53,058 nt of DNA from Isotricha intestinalis (Eukaryota > Ciliophora > Litostomatea > Vestibuliferida > Isotrichidae), in NCBI GenBank assembly GCA_023807065.1, contig JAJJLU010003558.1, positions 1 through 53,058 on the forward strand, written 5' to 3'. Both the position numbers and the translations under genes were made by a program. The notes under the pieces are model-generated. The model saw only the letters and a list, made by a program, of their open reading frames with translations. It was not told the origin of the DNA and made no database searches. Below, in pieces: positions 28,026 through 36,962 of the stretch (the stretch's first letter is position 1; every line of letters begins with the position of its first letter).

Positions 28026-29349
28026 ATGGGAAATTATTGTGGAAAAAGAAGTATTTGAAATAGACAGTACACGAACCACTCAGGGAAATTGTGTTCATAG
28101 AAATTCTTCTATTCTTTTTGAAAAATTAAATGATCGAATGATAGAAAGCATAGAAAGAGAGTAGATGTATTAAGAAGTTTAGCTCATTCAAATATAATAA
28201 AATATTATGAAACATATGGAGATGATTATTTTAATTATATTGTGATGGAATATATTCCAAGGAGATAATTTATTTAAAGAAATAACAAATAAAAAATATT
28301 TTAAATTGACAGTAAAAATCTGTCAAATATAACATGTTTACTAAAAGCATTATTTATTCATCTTTGCACTCAAACTTCTAAATTCGTAAGTTTGGCAATC
28401 TCGTTCTTCTTTATGTAGATGAGGATTTTTTATTTCTTCATCAAATATAATATAGTTCACAGAGATATAAAACCAGAAAATATATTTTTTTTATTCCAAG
28501 GAGATATTAATGATTTAAAATAGGTTTTGGTTTATCATTCAAAAAAATGGCAAAAATATTAATAGAAGAGTAAGAACACCATATTATATGAGTCCAGAAA
28601 TGATTCATGGGAATTTTGTTTATGAAAGTGATATATGGAGTATTGGTGTTATATTATTTCTTATAATCACTGGAAATCAACTTTTTAGAGCTAGAGATAA
28701 AATTAGAATTTTTGAAAAAATTTTAAATGCTTAATTTGATATAGATTTAATTAAAAAAATTTTAGTCAAGATTATAAAAAAAGAATCTCCGTTGAAAGTT
28801 TTCTATTATATAAATGATTTACTTTTTTTGAAAATAATATTAATAACTTTCAAATTATTGATCAAATATTCTTTATTCATTACAAAATTTTCAATACACA
28901 AATAAATTTCTAAAAGAAACTTTTTATTATTTCGCAAAATTATAAAATGAAAAAGAAAAATTAAAATTTAAAAAATACTTTTGAAATAATAAATAAAGAT
29001 AATTCAGGTGAAATTAAATATAAAGATAATCCTAAAATATTTGAAGATTTAGGTATTCAAGGTAGAATAAGAATTGAAAAATATATTTAATAAATCTTGA
29101 TTAATTCTGTTTTTAAATATTTTGATGTCAATGATGAAGGACAAATTACTTGTGATTCTATTATTTCTTCTTTAAAATCTAGTAATATTGCTGTTGATGT
29201 AATGGAATTAATTGATTATTTTAATAAGAGAAAATAAAAAAATCAATTTTGAATAATTTAAAACTCTTATTCTTTCTCACAATTTCCAAGAAGAAAGAAT
29301 TAAAAATTTAGTTCTAAATCAATTAACTATGAAGGAGATTATTATTCTT
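28026..29349 (+). pseudogene. Decayed calcium-dependent protein kinase (CDPK)
   Basis: The ATG opens MGNYCGKRS, a typical myristoylated CDPK start, then breaks. Recognisable pieces in order and in several frames: VDVLRSLAHSNIIKYYETY, IVMEYI, DNLFKEI, IVHRDIKPENI (about 28455-28482), KIGFGLS (about 28517-28537), RTPYYMSPEMIHG, YESDIWSIGVILFL, then a junction helix, one EF hand (NKDNSGEIKYKD) and another (FDVNDEGQITCD). The glycine loop is missing, DFG has become GFG, and at least four frame breaks occur. From about 28762 to 29235 a single frame persists, broken only by TGA at 28815 and TAA at 28911, 28962, 29088 and 29091. It is dead as a kinase. The layout is canonical CDPK, unlike the CDPK7-type gene at 18747. 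Confidence 0.85.
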
Positions 29350-29951
29350 TTTTTCAATTTCAAATTTAATTAATGTTATATATATATATATTCAATATTT
29401 TTATCATTTTTATTAGAGTAAAATGAAATTATTCTTGATATCTCTGTAGATTCAGTAGTTATCTTCTAAACATATTCTCTATTAAATACAATGATTATTA
29501 AATATATATATATATAATTAATTCAATTGTATTTTTTTATAATTGTTAAAGGTAAAATATCATTTTTTGAACAAAAGAAAATAAGAAATATTGAAATTAA
29601 ATATATAATATATAATATATAATATATATGATTAAGTTATATAAAACAATTTTTTTTTTGAAAAACATTCAATTTTTATTATCATATATATTATATATAA
29701 TATAAATTAAGAAAGTATTATATATTGATACAAACTAAAATAATAGTTTTCTATATCAATTACTATTTGTTTAAATTAATTCAAAATAAATTTTGTTAAT
29801 TTTGTTTTTATTTGACAATTGATTTTTATAGTTTCTATAAAATAAATTATATTTCAAAAATTCTGTCAAATAATTTATATTGATATATAATAGATTTTCT
29901 GTGAACAAAATTGTATATTCATTTATTTTATCAATTAAATTAATTATATCA
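29350..29951. other. TA-repeat-rich intergenic region with a long inverted repeat
   Basis: About 600 bp. Runs of (TA)n occur at about 29370-29390 and 29497-29515. An inverted repeat of about 27 bp has arms at about 29599-29632 and 29680-29707, each built of ATATAATATA-type sequence and ending ATGAT/ATCAT at the inner side, with a loop of about 48 nt. A further ATTGATA/TATCAAT pair is at about 29723 and 29754. No gene. Confidence 0.55.
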
Positions 29952-30254
29952 ATGGAAGAACTTAAAAAAAATTTTAAAAGGGAAATAAAAACAATGATTT
30001 ATTCAGAAATCTCAAATAATCGAAAACATCTTTTTAAAAAAATAGAAAATCAAATAAATGAAATTTTTAAAGAATATAAGAAAAAACTAAAACAAGAGAA
30101 TAAAAATATATCAATTAAAGAAGACATAAATAATATTGATGAATCAAATATAAATTCAATAAAAAAATCATTAAAATTTAGTATAAAAAAAGAAAAATTA
30201 TTTTACTTTATTAATAAAACAATAGATGAATATTTATTATCCAATGAAGAATAA
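29952..30254 (+). CDS. Small basic helical protein, 100 residues
   Basis: The frame extends upstream to a TTG at 29880 but that part is hydrophobic and T-rich. The ATG at 29952 gives MEELKKNFKREIKTMIYSEI and a protein rich in Lys, Glu and Ile with two or three helices, ending YLLSNEE. No domain is recognised. It lies next to the CDPK relic and could be a remnant of a longer gene. Confidence 0.5.
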   Translation: MEELKKNFKREIKTMIYSEISNNRKHLFKKIENQINEIFKEYKKKLKQENKNISIKEDINNIDESNINSIKKSLKFSIKKEKLFYFINKTIDEYLLSNEE

Positions 30255-30461
30255 TGAATCAAAAAATAAAATAACAATAAAGATTCTTAAGAAAAAAAAT
30301 AAAATTAATGTTTTAATTAAAACAATATATATTTGTTTTTAGTTATATATGAATTTATTTTAAAATAAATTTAATATTAATGTTAAATGTATAAATTAAA
30401 TGATTTTATTGAAAAAATATATGTCAAATAAAAAAATTATCAATTATAGATAAATATTAAT

Positions 30462-30752
30462 TTATTTTTCTTCAAAAGAAAAAATAAAAGGTGATTTTTT
30501 TGAATATTTTTTTAATTTTTGATTTTGATCAGCCCTATTATTTTCTTTAACTTTAGGATAAAATTTTATTTTATGCAACAAATATTCAATTTTAGGATAT
30601 AAACTTTTCTTCTTATTAATAAATATTCTATTTCTTTTTTTCTTTAACATCCCAAAACTATCTTCTTTCATCTTTTCCATAAAAAAATTGAAAAAAAAAT
30701 TAAAAATAAATAAATATATATTCAAATAAAAAAATTCCTCGCACAAAAGCAT
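30462..30752 (-). CDS. Small basic protein, 96 residues (72 from the second start)
   Basis: Two ATGs are possible. From 30752 the product has a hydrophobic N-terminus (YLNIYLFIFNFFFNFF) that could be a TM anchor. From 30680 it starts MEKMKEDSFGMLKKKRN and is a 72-residue basic protein ending SPFIFSFEEK. The later start has the more ordinary composition. It lies on the same strand as the V-ATPase gene, 61 bp downstream of its stop. Function unknown. Confidence 0.45.
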   Translation of the reverse strand: MLLCEEFFYLNIYLFIFNFFFNFFMEKMKEDSFGMLKKKRNRIFINKKKSLYPKIEYLLHKIKFYPKVKENNRADQNQKLKKYSKKSPFIFSFEEK

Positions 30753-30813
30753 TTAAAAAAAATAAACATTTAACTAAATCTTTTTATTAAAAGAAAAAAA
30801 TTTAAATTAATAA

Positions 30814-31356
30814 TTAATTTAATCCAGTAGCGCTTCCAGCTTGAATAATTCCTACAATAATACCAAAAAGTCCAAGAGCACTTCCGAAAATTTCAATAAT
30901 TAAAATTTTAACAAAAGTTTCAGGAGTTTGAGCATCAGCAATAGCAGCATTAGATCCAGTAACACCAACACAAACCCCACAAAATAAATTACTTAATCCA
31001 ACATATAATCCACAAGTAAATAAAGAGAACCCAGTCCAAAGTGAATAATCATAATTTTTATATAAATCATGATTCACATCAATTTTCCCTGTCATAATTA
31101 TTCCCATGATTACTCCATAAATTGCTACTGCTTCACAAAAAATTACACTTATTAAATTTTTAGATGTTATTCTTGGTGCCTTTATTGATGCTGCTAATAG
31201 TGATGAGCCTGTTAAAAATATTCCCCATGCTGCTCCTAGTACACTAAATCCTAATGCAAATGCTACTCCTGTATATGCCCAAAAAAATGGAGATATGTTA
31301 TATAATGTCTGAGACCATGGATCTGTTGTTGTTATATTTGATATTGGGGTTGACAT
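30814..31356 (-). CDS. ATP6V0B: V-type ATPase proteolipid subunit c''
   Basis: A 180-residue, very hydrophobic protein with four TM helices: the membrane rotor ring of the V-ATPase that acidifies vacuoles and vesicles. [21 protein letters not shown] opens the first core helix. The essential proton-carrying Glu sits in [13 protein letters not shown] (Glu75), as in yeast Vma16, and a second Glu is in [14 protein letters not shown] (Glu155). The early Glu in [10 protein letters not shown] distinguishes c'' from subunit c. The length is slightly below the usual c'' because the N-terminus is short. Synonymous codons go from A-ending at the 5' end to T-ending at the 3' end. Confidence 0.95.
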   Translation of the reverse strand: MSTPISNITTTDPWSQTLYNISPFFWAYTGVAFALGFSVLGAAWGIFLTGSSLLAASIKAPRITSKNLISVIFCEAVAIYGVIMGIIMTGKIDVNHDLYKNYDYSLWTGFSLFTCGLYVGLSNLFCGVCVGVTGSNAAIADAQTPETFVKILIIEIFGSALGLFGIIVGIIQAGSATGLN

Positions 31357-31562
31357 CTTTTTTTATTTATATAATTAATATTTTTTTTTTTTGTTTTTTA
31401 ATCAGAAAAATTAAAGTTTATTTTAATTTTTTAAATTAATATATATTTATATAATTAATTTTTTTTTGTTTTATGTATATAAAATATTATTTATATGTAA
31501 AGTCTTTATTTTTTTATATTATTAAAAAAATAAATATTGCTTTTTAAATTATATTTTATAAT

Positions 31563-33296
31563 TTATTTAATTGTTAAAATTTTTCTTCTTTTTTTGACAA
31601 GAATTGTTTTATCAATTTTACCCTTTTCAAAAAGAAATTTATTTTTTAAAACTAAATTACTTAATTCATTAAATTTATTTAAACAATTTCTATTACAATT
31701 TTTATTTTTAAATCCGTTGTTATAAGAATTATTTTTAACAAAATTAGAAATTGAAGAATTAATAGTACTACTTAATAATTTAGAAGAAGTAGAAAGATTG
31801 AAATTATTAAAATTAAATAATTTATTCATTTCATTAATATTACTTCTTTTTATAGTATAAGTAGTTCTATTATAATATTCATTTAAATAATCAATTTTTA
31901 TAATTCTTTTTCCTTTATTTCTAGAATGTTTAATATTTATATTTTGTTTAATAACAGAATTAATAGATTTTTCTTTTTTAGAACTATTATTTTCTTTAGT
32001 AATACTAATATTAAAATTTTTCTTTTTTCTTTTACTTAATTTTAAATTATTAAAAGTAGACTTTGTAATAAAATCAGATAATTTTATTCTTCCTTTACTT
32101 TTATTTTTTACAGAACTTGAATTTCTTTCAACACTAAATTCTTTACTTGAAGTTAAAAATTGAGTATCAGTTTTTACTATTCTTGAAGTTAAAGATTCAT
32201 TATCTAAATTTAAATAAGGTTTTCTTTTTAAATTTCTTGTTTTTCTTTTATTTACTATTCTATTTGATAAATTTTCTTTTGATTTTTCTTTATTTATTTT
32301 TGAAATATGTGATTCTGAAAAACTATTTTTTTTTAAATATTTTAATGATTTTAATTTCATTTGTTTTAATATATTTGGAGATATATTTGTTATGTGTATT
32401 ACAGGCTTAAAATTTTTTATTTTTTTTTTGTTATTTCTATTTTGTATATTAAGATAATTAATATCTGTATTTATTTTTTCTTTTTTTTTAACATTTTTTA
32501 AATGGTTTTTATTATTTACACTTCTTATTCTATCTTTTTTATTTTCTTCTTTTTCAATTTTAAATAAATTTAAAAGAGATTTAATAGAATTTTCATTTGA
32601 TTCTTTATAAGAATGAAAAGATGTTTTCTCAGGAATTGTTTTATTTTCAAAATTTGAATTAAAAGTTTTAATAAAGTCTAAAGAATTTTTATCAATATTT
32701 TTTCTAACACTTTTATCAAATATAATTTTCAAACTATTTTCTTCATTTTTTACATTATAGTTTTGTTTAATATTACCATTATTTTCATCATTTTTCTTTT
32801 TATGAATTTTATAATATATTCTTGCTTTTTTTTCATGATAATTATGAATCAATTTATTATAATATAAATTTCTAAAAGTTGATTTACAAAAAAAGAGTAA
32901 ATAATTTTTATAATATTTTGCAAATTTTTGAATTCTTTCAAAGCATTCTTTTTTTTGATAAAATCTTTTTAAAAATTCTCCTTTAAATTCAATTAAAAGT
33001 TTATCTCTAAAATTTGCATAATCATGATTTTTTATTGAAGCTATTAAATTATTTATTATTATTTTTTCATATCTTTTTATTGAAGTTTTATATTTCAATA
33101 AGTTTTTTTGAATTAATTTATAATTGAAATAAGTAATTTTTGCTTTTTCATTATTAAATAATTTTTTTTTATTTCTAAATAAATTGTTATTCATTACTCC
33201 TTTCTTAAATAAAGTATAAGTCTGAGATATTTTTGGTAAAGAAATAACATTTAAATTTCTTGATTTTTTAATTTTTATATTATTTTCATTAAACAT
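31563..33296 (-). CDS. Large Lys/Asn-rich basic protein, 577 residues
   Basis: One clean frame from ATG at 33296. The N-terminal third is helical and rich in Lys/Tyr/Phe (NLIASIKNHDYANFRDK, RIQKFAKYYKNYLLFF). The middle and end are basic, Ser/Asn-rich and probably disordered (KTRNLKRKPYLNL, SKRKKKNFN). No TM segment or known domain. A cytoskeleton- or nucleic-acid-binding role could be guessed from charge only. It lies on the same strand as the next gene, 45 bp from it. Confidence 0.75.
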   Translation of the reverse strand: MFNENNIKIKKSRNLNVISLPKISQTYTLFKKGVMNNNLFRNKKKLFNNEKAKITYFNYKLIQKNLLKYKTSIKRYEKIIINNLIASIKNHDYANFRDKLLIEFKGEFLKRFYQKKECFERIQKFAKYYKNYLLFFCKSTFRNLYYNKLIHNYHEKKARIYYKIHKKKNDENNGNIKQNYNVKNEENSLKIIFDKSVRKNIDKNSLDFIKTFNSNFENKTIPEKTSFHSYKESNENSIKSLLNLFKIEKEENKKDRIRSVNNKNHLKNVKKKEKINTDINYLNIQNRNNKKKIKNFKPVIHITNISPNILKQMKLKSLKYLKKNSFSESHISKINKEKSKENLSNRIVNKRKTRNLKRKPYLNLDNESLTSRIVKTDTQFLTSSKEFSVERNSSSVKNKSKGRIKLSDFITKSTFNNLKLSKRKKKNFNISITKENNSSKKEKSINSVIKQNINIKHSRNKGKRIIKIDYLNEYYNRTTYTIKRSNINEMNKLFNFNNFNLSTSSKLLSSTINSSISNFVKNNSYNNGFKNKNCNRNCLNKFNELSNLVLKNKFLFEKGKIDKTILVKKRRKILTIK

Positions 33297-33341
33297 ATTT
33301 TTAAAAAAAATAAATAATTTTAATAATTATGAATATATATA

Positions 33342-34577
33342 TTATAATAATGTTTTATTCACAGAAATATTATTATTTTTTTCTTTATTTTCAATAAATT
33401 CACTATTATTTATTTTATTAAAAAGTTTTTTTTCTTTTTTTCCAATTGTACTTTTTGCTCTATTTTTTTTTAAGTTTACTTTATTAATTAATTCTTTTTC
33501 ATTATTTTGTTTAAACATTTTAATATATTTTTCTTCAATTTTTTCTAATTTTTCACATTCTACTTTTAATTCTTTTGTTCTTTTTTTATTAAATTCATTT
33601 TTTATTTGATAATAATTTTTAACATTTTTACTTTGTAAAAAATGTTTTTTTTGTTCTTCAATTTTATATTTTTCTCTTTCAGCTCTTATACTTTTTATTT
33701 TTTCAATATATTTTTCTTCAATAAAAGATTTATTTCTTGATATTTTATTATTCAAAATATTTCTTTCATTTTTTATTTTATTATAATCATTATTTTTTTT
33801 TTCTATTATTAATTTACGAGAATTTTCAATTGCAATTTTCATTTTATATTTTTCATTTTTTATTTTTAATTTTTTCTTTTCTAATTCTTCTCTTTTATCA
33901 ATATCCAAAGATAATAAATTTTGTTTTAAATTTTCTTTATTTTGTTTTATTTTTAAGAAATTATTTTTTTGTATTTTCCATCTTATTAATTGTTTATTTA
34001 AATCTTTTTCATGTTTTTGAAATGAATTAATTCTGTTTTTTAACATAATAAATTTTTCTTCATAAAATTTTTTTTCTTTTTCTGAATTTTTATTCGCTTT
34101 TATTGTTTCATTTATTTCATTTTGTAAAATTGAATTTTGTTTTTTAAATTCTACTTCGTTATATGTTTTTTCAAATGAATTATTTTTATAATAATTATTT
34201 CTTAATTTTTTCATTGATCTACATTTAAATGGGTAATTATAAAAAAATTCTTGTGAATAATTCATAAAACTACTATTATCTAATGAATTATTTTTTACTC
34301 TTCTATTTTTCTTCTTTTTTTTTATTTTTTCTGATTGATTATTAATATTATTTTGAGGTATTATTTTTGAGTTAATAATTTGATTTTGTTCATTTTTGAT
34401 TTTTTCTTTTGGAATATTTTCAAATTGAAAATCAACTAATATATATTCTAAAATATTATCTAAAATTTTTTTAGTATAATTTTCAGGTAATAATATAATG
34501 TTGTCTTCTTCTTTTTCAGAAGAAAAATTTTCTTTAATTAAATCCTCAGTATTATTATTTTTAACGAAATCTGCCAT
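33342..34577 (-). CDS. Coiled-coil protein, 411 residues
   Basis: The frame extends seven codons upstream, but the ATG at 34577 (MADFVKNNNTEDL) is the likely start. Residues 1-130 are charged and flexible. Residues about 130-380 form a nearly continuous Lys/Glu coiled coil (LKIKNEKYKMKIAIENSRKL, EKIKSIRAEREKYKIEEQKK). The tail is basic. No family is recognised; a ciliary or centriolar structural protein would fit. The antisense frame at 33737-34030 is a shadow. Confidence 0.8.
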   Translation of the reverse strand: MADFVKNNNTEDLIKENFSSEKEEDNIILLPENYTKKILDNILEYILVDFQFENIPKEKIKNEQNQIINSKIIPQNNINNQSEKIKKKKKNRRVKNNSLDNSSFMNYSQEFFYNYPFKCRSMKKLRNNYYKNNSFEKTYNEVEFKKQNSILQNEINETIKANKNSEKEKKFYEEKFIMLKNRINSFQKHEKDLNKQLIRWKIQKNNFLKIKQNKENLKQNLLSLDIDKREELEKKKLKIKNEKYKMKIAIENSRKLIIEKKNNDYNKIKNERNILNNKISRNKSFIEEKYIEKIKSIRAEREKYKIEEQKKHFLQSKNVKNYYQIKNEFNKKRTKELKVECEKLEKIEEKYIKMFKQNNEKELINKVNLKKNRAKSTIGKKEKKLFNKINNSEFIENKEKNNNISVNKTLL

Positions 34578-35672
34578 ATAAAAAATTATAATAATCAAAA
34601 AAAAATATTTTCAAAAAAATATTTGACATTATAAAAGATAAGAAAACAAAAATTAATTATAATTAAATCTTCAATAAATTTATATTTAATTAATAGATTA
34701 CTTTCTATTATACTTTTAAAAGATTTTCATATTATAATTATTTAGTAAAATAAAATGATGAAGATATATTTTTTACATTATTCAAACAACTTCTTATATT
34801 CTTAAATATAAATAATTGATTAAATCTATGAATTAGTAATTTAAACAAAAAACTTAATTGGAAATGTCTTTTTATAAAAATCAATAAGAATAATAGAGAT
34901 TGGAATTATTCTTAATATACATAATTCTTTTTTATATTTGATTATTATTAATTAATTAGAATAATTTCTTTTAGAATTTTTTTATAAATATTTTGTTTTA
35001 AATATTTAATCTTAATTTCTTTAAGATACTCATTCAATTTAAATAATATAAATCGAAAATATAAATTATAGATTTAAATAATCAAAGAATGTCAATTCAA
35101 GAAGGTTCATTTAAGATTATTAAATAAACATTTTAAATTTAATAGACTATCCTAAATTAGAAAATAAAGAAAATATAATGATAATGGAGTAAATTAAAAT
35201 ATTTATTAGAATCAATTTTAAGAATTACAAGATAAAAGAGCTAACCTTGAAATAATAGTAAAGAACAAATTAGTTTGAGCAACAAAAAAAATATTTTTTT
35301 TTTTGGTTTCAATTTTTTTTTTTATTTTAAATTTAAATTTCATATAAATGATTAAAGAGATACTTTGAAAAATATTATAAATAAGATAATATTTGGATAT
35401 TTAAAGGAAAATTATAAATAATGAAAAAAGATAAGTTAATTTATATTGAGAAAAGGAAATTAATTGATTTATGTTTTTTAGATTATATATTTATATTTTT
35501 TAAAGTTAATACCTTCATTATATCATTACTTCTAAAAAAATATAAAAAAATGTGAATAATAAAAACAATCTATAGAAAAATCATATTTTCACTTATTTTA
35601 TTTTCAATCTTCCTTTTGAATTATTTTTGAATTTGATAATTCATATTTTTTGTGAAAAAATTCTTTTTATTT
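34578..35672. other. Gene-poor stretch with AGATTGGA hairpin and a possible relic
   Basis: 1.1 kb between two same-strand genes. It holds the AGATTGGA hairpin at 34886-34913, listed separately. ATG at 35090 (MSIQEGSFKIIK) starts a short frame that stops at TAA. A later stretch reads ELQDKRANLEIIVKNKLV (about 35220-35275) between stops. These may be scraps of an old gene, but they are too short to identify. Confidence 0.5.
34886..34913. other. Stem-loop with AGATTGGA loop, copy 2
   Basis: AAGAATAAT (34886-34894) pairs perfectly with ATTATTCTT (34905-34913). The loop 34895-34904 reads AGAGATTGGA. T34885 and A34914 extend the stem by one pair. The stem sequence is unrelated to the other two copies while the loop is the same. 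Confidence 0.65.
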
Positions 35673-36962
35673 TTATTGAATAAAGCCTTTATTTAAAGTA
35701 TCTACAATTTCATCATATATATCTTTTTTAGCATCATCACTCCACAAAAAATCTAAATGATTATAATTAACCATTTTCTTTATTTTTACATTGGTATTAT
35801 TCTTCAAATATTTAAGTAAATGATTTAAATCATTCCAATTAGAAAAAGGATCCATATCACTAATATATAAAATAGTTTTAACTTTATAATTAATAAATTC
35901 AGTTAAATTATATTCAGGTGGTTCTTCGCTTCCATAAATTTCTTTATTTTTCTTTTTACCATAATCATATTGGGAAAATTTTTTTCTTAAATAAATTTGA
36001 TTCCAATGACTTAAATTTTTAGCAGAAGTTCCAGCAGGAGCGAATAAAAATTCACTGAATAATTTTTTAATATTAATTCTATGAGTATTGAAACCATTAG
36101 AAATAATAAAATTAACAAATAAAAAACAAGTACTTTTAAAATATTTACAAAATTTTCCTATTAAATGATAAAATTCCATATCAAAAACAAAATTATTTTT
36201 AATATGTAAAAAATTTAAATAATCACTCATTTTTAAAAAAGAACCATATTTAACTAATAAACTATTAGAAGTATAAGTAGTAACAACAGTACCAAGAGAG
36301 AAGAAAAAATTAATATTATTTTCAATAAAAATAGGATTAATAGAATATAAAATAAAATAAATTAAACCTCCTTGACTATGAGAAATATAATTGACTTTAT
36401 TAAACCCAGTAATTAATTTAATATAATTAACATTAGCAGGTAAATCATAAATTGCCATTTCATGAAAAGAAAAATCCCAATATTTACTATAAGCATCATG
36501 ACTATCATATTCATCTTTATTTTCATGTTCAAAACAAACTGCATTTCCTCTTGTATTTGTTAACCAAACATCATAATTATTATCTACTAAATAAAAAGGA
36601 AGTGAAAATTCTTTTTCTAATATTAACCATGTATAAGATGAATCTATTAAACCATGCTGTAAAATTATGGGATTTCTTTTTTTATTATTTGTATCATTTA
36701 TTTTTTTTGGAATTCTCCAAGCTGTTAATATATATCCATCTTCTGTTCTTATTTTGTGTTCTTCGAAATTATATCCTGATTCTATTATTTTTTTCTCATA
36801 TATTGGAATTTTTCTATTTATTGATTTTTGAGGAATTTCTGAAAGTAAAATTTCCTTTGTAAAAGATTTTAATTTTGATATATTCATTAAAGTTATATCT
36901 GTGTGGTTCATTGTTACTAGGAATATTAAAATAAATGAAAGTTTTACATAATGTTGAAACAT
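35673..36962 (-). CDS. Secreted acid-lipase-type alpha/beta hydrolase
   Basis: A 429-residue protein. An N-terminal hydrophobic stretch (LSFILIFLVTM) acts as signal peptide. The AB-hydrolase-associated lipase region follows (GYNFEEHKIRTEDGYILTAW), then ILQHGLIDSSYTW (oxyanion region), NYDVWLTNTRGN, and the nucleophile elbow ISHSQGG with Ser196. Asp371 or Asp369 (ISDMDPFSN) and His402 (YNHLDFLW) complete the triad. This is the gastric/lysosomal acid lipase family, probably delivered to food vacuoles or secreted. The usual GHSQG is SHSQG here. Several Cys may form disulfides. Codons clearly shift from A-ending to T-ending near residue 150. Confidence 0.9.
   Translation of the reverse strand: MFQHYVKLSFILIFLVTMNHTDITLMNISKLKSFTKEILLSEIPQKSINRKIPIYEKKIIESGYNFEEHKIRTEDGYILTAWRIPKKINDTNNKKRNPIILQHGLIDSSYTWLILEKEFSLPFYLVDNNYDVWLTNTRGNAVCFEHENKDEYDSHDAYSKYWDFSFHEMAIYDLPANVNYIKLITGFNKVNYISHSQGGLIYFILYSINPIFIENNINFFFSLGTVVTTYTSNSLLVKYGSFLKMSDYLNFLHIKNNFVFDMEFYHLIGKFCKYFKSTCFLFVNFIISNGFNTHRINIKKLFSEFLFAPAGTSAKNLSHWNQIYLRKKFSQYDYGKKKNKEIYGSEEPPEYNLTEFINYKVKTILYISDMDPFSNWNDLNHLLKYLKNNTNVKIKKMVNYNHLDFLWSDDAKKDIYDEIVDTLNKGFIQ

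Noticed and set aside
33737..34030. Antisense frames rich in Phe/Tyr/Leu opposite coiled-coil genes (also 15201-15733, 42335-42703, 25398-25595, 36452-36862)
   Set aside because: They are shadows of Lys/Asn/Glu-rich genes read from the other strand.
35090..35290. Short frame MSIQEGSFKIIK and a later ELQDKRANLEIIVKNKLV
   Set aside because: Too short and in different frames; reads as a gene only under stop reassignment that the intact genes contradict.
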